Positions 9,948-22,341 of a DNA stretch of 64,000 nucleotides are shown one piece after another. The stretch is from Orychophragmus violaceus (taxonomy: Eukaryota > Streptophyta > Magnoliopsida > Brassicales > Brassicaceae). The stretch spans positions 72,594,016-72,658,015 of the forward strand of contig CM058232.1 in assembly GCA_030180135.1 (NCBI GenBank). The letters are read 5' to 3'. The notes below the pieces were generated by a model that saw only the letters and a program-made list of their open reading frames with translations, did not search any database and was not told the origin of the DNA. The translations under genes and the position numbers were made by a program. Positions within the stretch are counted from its first letter, which is position 1. Every line of letters begins with the position of its first letter.

Positions 9948-11694
9948 AGGCTGAAAATTTTAATCAAAGAAAATTTTAGTTATGATTTCAGGAAATGAGG
10001 AATCTTATCCAATAAGAAAACTCGCATTATATTCAAACAACGTTTCCTCTATGAATATAATAATCCAAGATCCATACATCACTAAAATCTGAGTGGACGA
10101 CTCGTCATCACCCAGAGTTTAGTAATCTAGGTAAGCAAACCATTTCTAATTGTACTCAGTACAACTCTTGGTCGTAGATGAGACAATCCATGTCTCATCC
10201 ACTCTGACGTCTCTGGGACCAGAACTTCTGATAGCCCAGTCAAGTGAACCAATCTCTTCTGTCTTGTGATCACTGACAGTCGCACTGCAAGTCTGTCAAT
10301 GACCACCTGCCTTACTCATGTTGCAGTGGATACCAAGGACTCCAAGACTATCCAACAAACGACACGAGTCTTGACAGTAGACAAGATTGGGCAAGGCATC
10401 AAGATCACTTGATATTTTGTTGAGGAAATGGAACTCTAAAAGTTTAGTAATTCAATCGCTTAGGTCATGCAATAGTTGATGTCAAGCACTGCAAGACCAT
10501 CAACACTACTACCTGCCTTACTCATGTAATTGTGGACACCAAGCTCTTGGCAAGACTATCCAACAACGAAACAAGTCTTGACAGTTGACCATGTTGAATA
10601 ACTAAGCTTCGATCTAACACACATACAATGTGTATTAAATAGGTTTAGAACATTTACTTCTAATTTTAATTAAGTTTTAATCGTTCTAATTTCAGTGGGT
10701 TAGGTCATTCGGTTCGGTTTCTTAATCATTTGGTTCAAAACCAAAGGATTACGGTTCGCATCGTCACCATATGCGTCGACTGACACACTTGGTCGACTCT
10801 TAATATGCAACCTTCAGATCATTCGAGATAACCGGTCAAATCCAATTTAACCAGTCCATCTAATTGAACCGATTCAACCAGTTTTAATTAATCGCGATAA
10901 CCGGTCTAATCCAATTGAACCGACTTATCCAATCAAACTGATCTTAACCAATTAAATCGGTTTATTCTAATTGAGATAACCATTTCAATTCAATTGAACC
11001 AATTCATCCAATTTAAACCGATCTTATCTTCCTTAACCAAACATGATAACCAGTTCAATCCAATTAAACCGATTCAACCAATCGTAAGGCTTGTGTCGAC
11101 CGACATTAAACTTGTGTCGATCGACACAGTAGAGTATTAGGGATTTTGAATTAAACCGACACAACCATGCGGGATAACCAGTTCAATCCAATTGAACCGA
11201 TCTATCCATTCGCATAGTCTGTGTCGACCGATGCACCCAGTGTGTCGATCGACACAGTGCGATTTCAAATCTTTCGCATTTTCGCGGTGTATCGACCGAC
11301 ACACCCAGTGCGTCGATCGATGCTGTGCGAAAACCCTAATATCTTTTACAAGTTTTCGCGATGTGTCGACTGACACAAGCTTAGTGTCGATCGACACCAT
11401 GCGACAAACCCTAAAGTTATTTACGCGTTTTCGCTCTGTGTCGACCGACACACGCTTAGTGTCGATCGACACGCTGCGAAAACCCTAAATTTTATCTATG
11501 CGTTTTCGCCCTGTGTCGACCGACACACGCTTTGTGTCGATCGACACGCTGCGAAAACGCAGACATCGTATTTTCAACAGAGGTTCTAATCCGAGATTAA
11601 CAACATGAAAAAGCGATTTAGCAAGCAACAATCAATTCAATAACATCAGTATTCGAATTCAGTGCTTCAGATTCAATAGACTAAACCCCAAACA
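9948..11694 (-). other. Copia 5' leader
   Basis: No gene is supported over 1.7 kb. It contains imperfect repeats rich in AACCGG..CAATTGAACCGATT (about 10830-11215), a tandem array of CGATCG cassettes (11086-11560), and diverged duplicated blocks mentioning CAAGACTATCCAACAA (about 10340-10600). Confidence 0.6.
11086..11560. repeat. tandem array of six 14-7-14 CGATCG hairpin cassettes in the Copia leader
   Basis: There are six pairs, spaced about 70-130 bases apart, each approximately GTGTCGACCGACAC, a 7-base spacer, GTGTCGATCGACAC. The better-preserved ones are bounded by TTTTCGC on the left and TGCGAAAA on the right, so each can fold as a long hairpin. The left arm usually has GACCGAC and the right arm GATCGAC. 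A further copy lies in the LTR at 12045-12083. Confidence 0.85.
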
Positions 11695-11706
11695 GCTCTG
11701 AAACCA
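11695..11706 (-). other. Copia primer binding site
   Basis: On the minus strand this reads TGGTTTCAGAGC, one mismatch from TGGTATCAGAGC, the complement of the plant initiator tRNA-Met 3' end. It lies one base from the LTR. Confidence 0.8.
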
Positions 11707-11707
11707 C

Positions 11708-12350
11708 TGTTGGATCTCCTAGGATCTAGGGTTTGATATATTGAATTAAAATCAACCTCGTTCTTACCTTTGAACTGGCAGCGAAATGAGAATGGTGAAC
11801 GAGATCAGTGGAGCAACGCAGATGCCTTGCCTCTACCAGATACACACGCACATAAGCTGGAAACGGGATGCTAGTGCCGGATCAACGGGAATCGAATCTC
11901 TCTGGTGTTTCTACTTTTTCTGTCAAGAAAAGTGGACGGCTGTCTGTTTAGGTCGAAACTTTCAAGTTTTATTCGACCTAAACTTGCTTAACGGGCCAGA
12001 CTTAATTAAGTCTTAATTCGGAAAGCCTTTCCGAAAAACCCGAACTGTGTCGACCGACACACAAGCTGTGTCGATCGACACAACACCATTATATCGATTA
12101 TAATGTGCATCCAATACACATTAATATGATCATTGCCTTAATGATCATTCCCATGTCGTAGTTTCCAGTTTGCTTAGGTGTGTGACCCTATAGGATCATA
12201 TAATACTGGCAGTAAGTTTACAACTTACAGATTGCAAGAGGCTTCTAGCAAAACATTGCAACCGCCCAGTATTATACGAATGTCTGATCTCGACACACAA
12301 CTATCATCAGGAGTGAGTACAAGTGTGATTTCAGGACACTATCCCAACCA
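11708..12350 (-). repeat. Copia 5' LTR (outer boundary approximate)
   Basis: The inner end is fixed by the primer site, with + strand TGTTGGATC starting at 11708. The outer end lies between about 12332 and 12350, where sequence matching the Tat antisense gene begins (alignable from CCAGTTATTC at 12347). It contains one CGATCG cassette (12045-12083). Confidence 0.7.
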
Positions 12351-13598
12351 GTTATTCTTCCGAGCTCCGAGGCTTGCGATGCGGTCGCAGAGACGGGGGG
12401 AGTTCCTTCCTCCCCGATTGTTGGGGAAGCGGATCCGGTCTCGTTCAGGGAGCCGACTTCGCGCGGCCCTTGCCCGAATGATTCGAGGAGGCCGAATGGC
12501 CATAGTGGAGGTGGAGACCTTTCCTCCGCACCAAAGCGTCAGCGGGTTGACACGGAGGTGAGCTCGAGTAGTTCGAGCGAATATGTTGGGGCGCCCGGGG
12601 ACGCGGCCCATTTATTAAGGCGTTTTGGGCCTACAGGTGTTCGGCTTCCGGCCGTTGGGGACATGGTCCTTGGTGATTTGTACACCGGGATGGCGACAGC
12701 CGCCGGGAAGGTAACAATCGTAGCTCTTTGTTTTCGCCTCTCCCCTTTTTTATATGGGAGATTTTAACACTAGTGCGCTCATGTAGTTCCTGGAGGCTAC
12801 GAACGGACTTGTGGCCCAGTCCGAGCGCGAGCTTCGCAGGAGGTTGCAAGTAGGCGAGCTCGAGGCTGCCAGGAGATCGGCCCGCATTTTGACCGCGGAG
12901 CTGCAGGATTCCTTGGCTCGAGAGGGGAGCTTGAAAGGAAATTGGCTAGGTACGAGGGAATAGAAGCTCGGTTATTGGTCCTCGAGAATCGCGAGGAAGA
13001 TCTTTCTCAGAAGCTTTGGGCGGCTGAGGGTCGTACACTGGCCGCCGAAGAGGCGAGTCGGATTGCAACTGCGCGAGCCGCTCAATATCGAGCCGACCTG
13101 GAGAGGGTCCTCGTGGGGAGGGACTTCGACGAGAAGGTCGCGGCTCACGAAGCGAGGAAGAAAATGAGCGGGGAGTATTTGAAGATCCTTAAAGAGATCA
13201 AGGAGAAAAGTGAAAGACGAAAGCTCGAGACCAGCGCCGAGATTCGCCTCCAAGAAACCTTAGCCAATATCGAACTCATCGCAGAGTTTGCTTCCGGCGA
13301 GCTTGACTTGACTCGGGAAGTGCTGAGGTTGGATGATAGGAAGAGGGCGGCCATGGAAGAGATGAACGCCACAGCGGTCTCTGATTTCAGTGTTGGCAAG
13401 TTAAACTTGCCAACTGTGTCAATCGACTCGGTTATTTTGGCGCATGCTCCGCCGCCGGCCGCTTCCCGTCTTGATCAGTACGGATCGAATCTCCCGACCG
13501 GGGTTGTATCTGCCGGTGATCAGGCGGAGGGTGAAGACGAAGCTTCCTCGCGATCGCGGCGATTTTATTGTTTTGTCTTTGCCCGAAGGGGTTTTTAA
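12345..13598 (+). pseudogene. Tat-A antisense gene, exon 3 (truncated) and exon 4
   Basis: This is homologous to the complete antisense gene of Tat-B. Exon 3 is cut at its left by the Copia insertion and ends at 12710 (GGGAAG then GT); the intron is 12711-12786; exon 4 starts at 12787 (FLEATNGLVAQSEREL). Exon 4 encodes a long heptad-rich coiled coil (REEDLSQKLWAAEGRTLAAEEASR, EARKKMSGEYLKILKEIKEKSERRK). A one-base loss near 12930 shifts the frame, and the normal stop codon is lost, extending the frame to 13598. The function is unknown; see the Tat-B copy. Confidence 0.75.
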
Positions 13599-13939
13599 TT
13601 TAATAATTTTTTGAGCCTTCGCTTTCCCAAGGGGGCTTTTTTTTTTATTCGAACTCGAGGACATCGTGTCTTCTTTTCAATGAATTTCTTTTTGAGTCTT
13701 TCATGCCTTAGCATAGACTTTACTGTTTTAACACCTTAGCGCGAAGCCGTTCGTGCTCGATTTCGAGCTGTGCAGTATGAACTGGATGTTTAATGGGAAT
13801 TTTTAAGTAGACTTACAGGGATTTGTTCTGAACATGCGCATATGATCGACTGCTTTGACTTCGCCATTTTCGCTTAGAGGGAGAGGGTAGCCCCCTAATT
13901 CTTCTAAGTTGTATAAGGTTGGAAGAATTTTAGGTTTAC

Positions 13940-14140
13940 GAGAGGTCGTTTCGGACCGCTTAATTTTGAAGAGATAATTTCATATCTTTCGCTATTTGAA
14001 GGGATAATTTCATATCACTCGGTTTGGGGGAGGCCATTTCAGGTCGCTCGGAAAGGATAAATCAATATCATTTGTTTTTGAAGAGATAATTTCATATCAC
14101 TTTAGCTTTTGAAGAGATAATTTCATATCACTTTGCACAA
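13940..14140. repeat. Tat-A tandem repeats (about 30-bp unit)
   Basis: About six diverged copies of GAAGAGATAATTTCATATCAC-like units lie between the antisense gene and gag. Equivalent arrays occur in Tat-B and Tat-C. Confidence 0.75.
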
Positions 14141-14324
14141 TGTAAACGTAACGACTCTAACTTTTATGACAGAAAGAGGCGTTTGATTGGGAGACTTATT
14201 TTGATTTCACAAATATAAGCTAGTATGACTTCGTCAGGAGTCGTTGAGCTCGGTAAGAGCTTCGTGTTGGTCTACCCCCTTGGTTTTGGCTGGCGAGCTC
14301 TTCAAGACGGGCGTTAAGGCGCCG

Positions 14325-14792
14325 CTATTGTTCATCGAGCTGTGCGGCCAGAGAACGGTTTGCGATCTCTTGGGCCCTTGCGCTTGCCTCGTTATTTCTC
14401 GTTCGATCTACCAATAGGCTTAACATCGAACGGATTTCAGCAAGATCATTTGGCCCTTGTCTCTGTGGAGCAGAAGACAGTGGCGAATTAGGTCTGGTTA
14501 TTCCAGATCCACCTCCTGGGGTGGATATCGAATCGTTTCTCATCCACACCCAGTTCCTGCTCGGATCATTAGTTCCTGACAAAACATTTGTCGGAGTCTG
14601 GCTCGTCGCGATCGTTTGAGCGACAGAGCCGGCTGGTGCCGAGGTCGTGGAGACTGAGGCAGAGCTCGTCAACGCGCCGTCGGTCTGACCCATGTTCCTT
14701 ACCCCGGTGGTGTTTTGAGGAACGTTGTCGACCGTTTGAGGGAGGTCGACTGGTGGTGTGGTGCTGGGAGAGCCAGTTTGGTCGGGATTCAT
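14325..14792 (-). pseudogene. gag: Tat-A Gag N-terminus
   Basis: ATG at 14792 opens a frame of 155 codons (MNPDQTGSPS..., then SGTNDPSRNWVWMRNDS and PNDLAEIRSMLSLLVDRTRNNEA) that matches the start of the Tat-B and Tat-C Gag. It stops at the deletion junction, so the capsid and zinc-knuckle parts are absent. It is rich in Ser, Thr and Pro. Confidence 0.75.
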
Positions 14793-14846
14793 CTCAATCT
14801 ATCGGATCTAGGATCTGATTCTTAAGATAGGAAAAGCTATAGATAG

Positions 14847-14864
14847 TCCCCACAGTCGGCGCCA
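14847..14864 (-). other. Tat-A primer binding site
   Basis: The minus strand reads TGGCGCCGACTGTGGGGA two bases after the LTR. It is conserved in Tat-C. The TGGCGCC start is typical of Tat-lineage elements; the tRNA is not assigned here. Confidence 0.75.
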
Positions 14865-14866
14865 AA

Positions 14867-15402
14867 TGTGAGATCTGAGATTCACACCAAGAATTTGTAA
14901 TCGTGGATTTGGACTTTTAGGTACAGAAATGGTATAGTTTCCTATGAATCAAAGACTTTATTGAGATTGATCGTCGAGATAGAACAAACACAATCGAAAA
15001 GAGAGTACAAAGTATGATGACCGAGCTATCTAGTCGAAGTGTTCTAAGCTAGGGTTGGAATGTCTTGAATGAATCGCCACTTCTTCCTTAAATAGTCTCG
15101 ACTTTGATCTTCTTGTTCCGATATTTTGGCCTCGCCGTCATAACGATCTCCGAGATTTGCGCGGATCAGTTGAACTGACGAAGACCGAGTTGCTCTATCT
15201 CCACGTCATCTTCTGTCGAGCTCGAGCTCGATCGTCTCTTGCTTCGGCATCGTCCGGGCCTTGTCAAGGCGTTATTCGTTCGGGTCCAACAAAGGAATCG
15301 GCTCGTCTCTTTGTCTCTGATTCTGGAACGGGCTCGTAATTACGGGCCTTTGTTTTATCTGTTAATGGCCTGGATTTCCTAGAGGAAAATCCAATACCAA
15401 CA
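14867..15402 (-). repeat. Tat-A 5' LTR
   Basis: This 536-bp LTR (+ strand TGTGAGATC...ACCAACA) is the same length as the Tat-B 3' LTR and clearly homologous to it. Confidence 0.88.
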
Positions 15403-15990
15403 CCTATCACATCAAAAACTTTAGTCTCGGAACATCATCACGAGCTCACGCTCATACAAGCATGGAGCTGTCGCTACGACGACCTTAGCCACAACAATCG
15501 CTGTTAAACTGTCACTTCAACTCCAGCCGCAACGTTACCGCTGCCAAATCGCAGCCGTACTGCACCAACATTCAGTGTAAAAACCGATCGAGACCTTGAA
15601 GAAGAAGAAGTACAAAGTCGTGAAGGCTAGGTTTTTGAATCGACACCCGATGCCGCCTACATCACCGGCAGCTGCAGCAGCCGCTGGGTCTCCGGTGTAT
15701 GAATATGATTCTGGAGGGTCAAGGTCTATATCGAGCAAGCGGCGATTTGGTTTTGGTTTGTTTTGGTTTAATTTTTTTTGGATAACAAGAAGCAGCGTCA
15801 ATGGAAAAATAAAACAGAGCAAAAGCCCTAATCTATTTTGGTTTAGATTTTAATTTTAATTAGTTACTTTAATTTATATTGGTTTATATTAGTTTAATAT
15901 TTTTAATTAATAACTAATATTTTGTTTAGATTTATTAATTAAGAGAATTTAATTAATTTTTGTTTTTAAGTTAATTAGTTGGTTTTATCA
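15403..15990. other. unassigned sequence, possibly the interior of a CACTA element
   Basis: No gene is supported. An open stretch at 15596-15853 contains an Ala run (SPAAAAAAGSP) but no recognised domain. The right part is A/T-rich with TTTGGTTT repeats. It may belong to the CACTA element ending at 16333. Confidence 0.3.
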
Positions 15991-16333
15991 AGTATCAAAC
16001 TTTATTTTTAAACTTTATTTTGTTTAGTTAAATAATTTAAAATGATATCAGAAAGCTATGACTTATTTTGTGGTTATGCGTGGTTATGATAGCTACTAAT
16101 ACATTTCATAGCTATTTGTGGCTATTAACCACAAACTATTCATGGCTATTAGCCACAAAATTATTTGTGATGAAACCGTGAAAGCATAGGCACGAAAAGC
16201 CAAATTTGGACAATATCCATGAGCTCAAAGCTAAAAAGATTTGTGACTGTTTATGAATATTGGCTTTATAACCACGTATTTTCAGTTATAACAACAAATA
16301 AGATTGTAGCTTTTGGCAGATTTTCTTGTAGTG
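15990..16333 (-). mobile_element. CACTA (En/Spm-type) transposon terminal fragment
   Basis: The segment ends TTTTCTTGTAGTG at 16321-16333, the reverse complement of the classic CACTA terminus CACTACAAGAAAA. Inside it, from about 16060, are repeated short motifs (AGCTAT, GGCTATTA.CCACAAA in both orientations), as expected for CACTA subterminal transposase-binding repeats. No second terminus or transposase was found, so it is a fragment; its left boundary is a guess. Tat-A may have inserted into this element. Confidence 0.65.
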
Positions 16334-17560
16334 CTCGTCCCTATCTCGGCATTTTGATACGATTAATTTTTACGTATTTATGGCATTCCTTGTGGATGCA
16401 CCAAAAAATATTAAAGGTTGTGGTTTCTTTTTAAAAAATTGATATTTTAAAAATTAGACGTAAAAGCAAGCGCAAGCACAAACAAACAATCTTATACCGA
16501 TATTTGTTTTTGGAGGTAGTCAAGGCTAGAGATAATACGGGTAATATACCGATGAGTAAGAATGTAAGATCCAAGGAAGATCTCACACTAAGCTGGCCAT
16601 GGAAACAAGAATCTGGCTAAAGGGCGCTATCTTTTTGTCCAAAAGTGACCTTGGAGGATGAAACACAAGTAGCTGGCCGATGGGCTCTCTCTACTGGTGT
16701 CAATAGATGGCTTATGGATAGTATTAAAGGAACAAGTGATCTTAAAAGCAATATGCAACCTCACAAGCTTGTTGAAACCGACGGCCGTTTTAGGGCAAAA
16801 ACAATTTTCTGAATAATACTTTGTTATAAAATTGCTTAAACATTTACAAGACATACAAATAGCCTAATAAGCTTAGGGTTTCGAAAACTAGATAAGGCAT
16901 AATGGGCATGTCGAAAATACAAGAAATAAAGACAATGAAATAGAATGGGCTGTATGGTCTCTTTCTCATGGATCGGGCCTTGGATTACCTCATTAAAAAC
17001 CTTAGTGGAATAACTCATTGGTATAAAACATACCAAGGGAAAAAGAGTATAAACCTTGTCTCAATGAGATTGCACGGTCTAAGGCTCGATGACTCGGATG
17101 GTGAAAATCACGGATGTGTCGTCGGTCTTGATCATGGCCATTCGGCTGTTGGGTTGAGTCAAATGGGTGGCCTGGTATGGGCGTGTGGTCTTGAGTGTCT
17201 TCTGCTCCAGAATGATCTCTATGTTGGAAAGTCCTTGGTCTGGGTCGGATGGCTTGGTGATGTCTCGGCTCGTCTCCTATGATGTCTGTGTGATCAAGGT
17301 CTCCATGTCACGATTGAATTCTTTTCGGAGCTTCATGTGGCCTGATCGTGTCATGGGTTCATTCTTCATGGCCATGAATGGCTCGGCAATTGAATCAGCA
17401 TCACTTGCATTGCTGGTACGGCCTGGCTCGGTCACGAACGGTTGATCTGGCTCGGCTACATTGATGTCCTCATCAAGTAATGACCCTTAAGTTGCTTGAA
17501 GATCAAGAAACATCTCTGACCTAAAAAAGGCGGACTTTATATTTTAGATCCTCAGATTTC
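16334..17560. other. decayed repeats, with a possible Ty3/gypsy remnant at about 16880-17500
   Basis: No intact gene is present. On the minus strand, 17495-17300 reads PGRTSNASDADSIAEPFMAMKNEPMTRSGHMKLRKEF. Its PMTRSG..K..KEF part resembles the P[ML]TR(S/A)..K motif near the end of many plant Ty3/gypsy polyproteins. Around 16980-17050, CATTAAAAACCTTAGTGG followed by AAGGGAAAAAGAG resembles a motif of chromovirus LTRs. Together they suggest the 3' end of a gypsy element, but stops are frequent and no LTR boundary was found. Confidence 0.35.
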
Positions 17561-17687
17561 CCCCCACATTTCCCACGGTATTCTGTTAATAAATTTATAA
17601 TGGAGATTGGAAAGAACAGTTTATAATTTAATAAGTCAACGTTTGTATTAACTGTCCGACAAAATCTCAGATTTTACTAAGCGTTCT

Positions 17688-17829
17688 ATATTTATATTAA
17701 GTCCACTTGGATATTAGTTTTTATTTGTTAATGACCAGTTCCTTTATTTCTATACAGAAGATTTTTCGATCCATCATTTTGTATTGACCTTTTCTGTAAC
17801 CATTATCAAAAAAAAGGTTTGATCGGACG
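17688..17829 (+). promoter_or_regulatory. likely core promoter and 5' UTR of the MATE gene
   Basis: A TATATTTATA stretch lies at about 17689-17698, roughly 135 bases before the start codon. No other A/T box in the near upstream fits as well. The transcription start cannot be fixed from sequence alone. Confidence 0.4.
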
Positions 17830-20065
<2,236 letters not shown>

Positions 20066-20170
20066 ACCCATATTCCCACCCTGGTCCACACTCAACGGTG
20101 AATTCGAAGACGTCAAGCGTCTTAATGACTTGCTGGTCAAGAAATCATAAAAGAGGATGCTCAAGTTTTA

Positions 20171-21140
20171 ATAGAACTAATTATAAAAAATTTAAAAATA
20201 ACCATTTGTATTTCATTTTTTTTTTAAATTTACCAGTTTAGAATTTTTTTTATTGATATGCATTTCAATTTGATATCGAAAGTTTGGCTAAACGATTTAG
20301 AAATAATAAAAATCGCTAATGATTTTGGTTTATGTTTTAAATAAAAAATTATGATAATATATCTATATAAAATTATAGACTAATTTATATTTATTTTAAA
20401 TAAAATTTGGTTTGTTTAACATCTTAACCGTCTAAACGATCATATTTAGCTCAATCGAAATCACTAATTTGTTTTTCATTTTTTTCACTTCTATGTTTTG
20501 AGAGGACGGGCGTCCAACGGCCATACATAGCAGGCCAGTTCATCCCACTGCTACATGAGGACTCTGGTGGCTTTCTACAGCGGTTTTACCCTGCCGTTGC
20601 CGTTCGAATTCTTCTCATCTCTTTCTCCGACTTTTTCCGATATACTCATCTCTCCAGGTACCACTCCATTTTCTTTATTTTCTAGCATTTTCCTTTTCTA
20701 TTTGGATCTTCTCTTTCAAGATAACTATCACACTGCAATATTGTGAAGTAAGTTTGTGGGAGAAAACTGCAATCTCACTTTATTTTATATTTTGTTATTC
20801 TTTACATTGAGTTATGCATTGTTATCAGTATGTTTATTTTTCTTTTAAGATTGAGTCTACTAATACCTTAGCATTGCATATGCAAAGGAGATAATGGTAT
20901 AATCATCTTGTAAAATATTTATGTAACTTAATATGATGCACTTATAATCATAATATGTTGCTTGAATATCTCTTGAAACACTTGTACATTTTGTACTTTG
21001 ATATCTCCACTTGAAACCATTGTCTTGTTGATGCTTGTTTTGAATTTAAAACCAAATTTTTGAAATTTGAGCTTAATGAACTTTAGTTATCTCACTTATG
21101 GGCTCTTGCTCGTGATGCTTGACTATGGTCACTACATACA
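20171..21140. other. intergenic sequence between the MATE gene and Tat-C
   Basis: Mostly A/T-rich with no gene supported. A pyrimidine-rich segment at 20555-20660 could be a small exon followed by a GTACCA donor, but no recognisable protein results. The last five bases, ATACA, are the left target duplication of Tat-C. Confidence 0.5.
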
Positions 21141-21674
21141 TGTGAGATCGAAGATTCACACCAAGGATTTGTATTCGTGGATTTGGACGTTTGTATAAGA
21201 AATAGTGTAGATTTCCTATGAATCAAAGATATTATTAAGATTGAATGTCGAGATCGAACTAACACAATCGGAAGAGAATACAAAAAGATGATTATAGAGC
21301 TATCTATTCGAAGTGTTCTTGATTAGGGTTGGAATGTCTGGATCGAATCTCCACTTCTCCTTTAAATAGCCTTCGAACCTCGATCTTCCTGTTCCGATCT
21401 TTCGGTCTCGCAATGGTAACGATCTCCTGGTTTTGCGGAGGTCGCCTCAACTGACAAAGACTGGGTCTTTCTTCCTCGACACCGTCCACTATCAAGCTCG
21501 AACTCGATCGCTTCACGTTTCGTGCCACTCGGGCTTTTGGTCGGCTCGTGACCGAATGGGCCTAGAGGCTATCATCAAGCTCATTTGTACAATTACGAAC
21601 TGGACTCATGATTATGGGCCTTTATTTTGTTAATTTATGGGCCGGATTTCCTAGAGAGAAATCCAGCACCAACA
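21141..21674 (-). repeat. Tat-C 3' LTR
   Basis: This 534-bp LTR (+ strand TGTGAGATC...ACCAACA) is followed at 21675-21690 by ATAGCCCCCCAGCCCA, whose complement GGGCTGGGGGGCTAT is the polypurine tract that primes plus-strand synthesis. Confidence 0.93.
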
Positions 21675-22341
21675 ATAGCCCCCCAGCCCATTAATTCAAC
21701 GAGTTGAGGTTAATGGGCGGTGGACATTCTTGGGAAGGCGCACGCGTGCCTCGGGCGTCGAAGCCCTAATGATTACTTTGATCTCGTCCGTAGATCTCGT
21801 TTTGATCGAGCGGCCGAGATCGAGCACGTGGATCATACCGACTTTGGCATGGCGCGTTAACGGCTACAGGAAGTGATTAATAGAGGATATTATGATCTAC
21901 CGTCGATCTGGTCGATCATTAACGGTTGAGATCTTCAGATATTAGTAGATCTTATCGACCTCGATCTACGCGGATGTGACTTAATCATCAACCGCTTGCT
22001 TACAGCCGTCGATCTCGAATCAACGGTCGAGATTTCGAGAAGTCGAAGGATCCCAACTGTCTCGATCTCTTTGTAATCATTACAAATTTGAAATCGTGCT
22101 GTTGAGAGATCCCGTCAATCTCAAGGGAGAGAGAGTACGAGTTGGCTTTAAAGGGAAGTTACCTTCGCATGATTCCCACTACTGCTCGCACTACAAATCG
22201 GCAAGGTAACTTCTCATCCCTTACTTTGGTTTTTTACTTTCTCGCTCTAGCAGTCGTTATTTTGTCGCTTTAAACTTTCTCCCTCTAGAGTTCTTTCTTC
22301 TCCTTCTACTCTTTTCTTTCGATTCCGATACAGCGTATTCT
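21675..22341. other. Tat-C segment between the 3' LTR and the antisense gene
   Basis: It holds the polypurine tract and then about 650 bases without a gene. It is expected to contain the promoter and 5' leader of the + strand gene at 22342, in line with the TATA box found in Tat-B. Several short ATCGACGG-like motifs recur. No clear TATA box was picked out here. Confidence 0.4.

Larger units (their letters stand above)
1..12350 (-). mobile_element. Ty1/copia LTR retrotransposon, minus strand, interrupted by Athila-1
   Basis: The two parts, 1-1059 and 7729 to about 12350, join once Athila-1 and one copy of its CGGAT duplication are removed. Reading right to left it has a 5' LTR, an initiator-Met-type primer site, a long repeat-rich leader, gag, and a degraded pol (protease, pre-integrase, integrase, RT, RNase H). 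The 3' LTR is beyond the left edge, so its own target duplication cannot be checked. At about 12337-12350 it is inserted in exon 3 of the Tat-A antisense gene. Many frameshifts and stops mark it as older and inactive. Confidence 0.8.
12337..15402 (-). mobile_element. Tat-A: Tat-type Ty3/gypsy retrotransposon, internally deleted, 5' half visible
   Basis: The element is oriented on the minus strand. Its 5' LTR is 14867-15402 with the primer site beside it. Only the N-terminus of gag remains before a deletion junction near 14270 that joins the tandem-repeat region directly to gag. By alignment with Tat-B about 5.8 kb, covering nearly all of gag and all of pol, is missing. The antisense gene and repeats remain. 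The Copia element interrupts the left side, so the 3' LTR is off the window. The right flank is CCTAT; the matching target duplication cannot be seen. Confidence 0.85.

Noticed and set aside
11086..11560. CRISPR-like array
   Set aside because: The repeats are palindromic pairs within a plant retroelement leader, the spacers are not unique fixed-length sequences, and no cas genes are present.
15596..15853. Ala-rich open frame as a host gene exon
   Set aside because: No domain, no clear splice sites or continuation; the frame runs into A/T-rich repeat-like sequence.
20555..20746. Short open frame as first exon of a gene disrupted by Tat-C
   Set aside because: No recognisable protein, and the sequence beyond the right Tat-C duplication (from 52637) holds no continuation.
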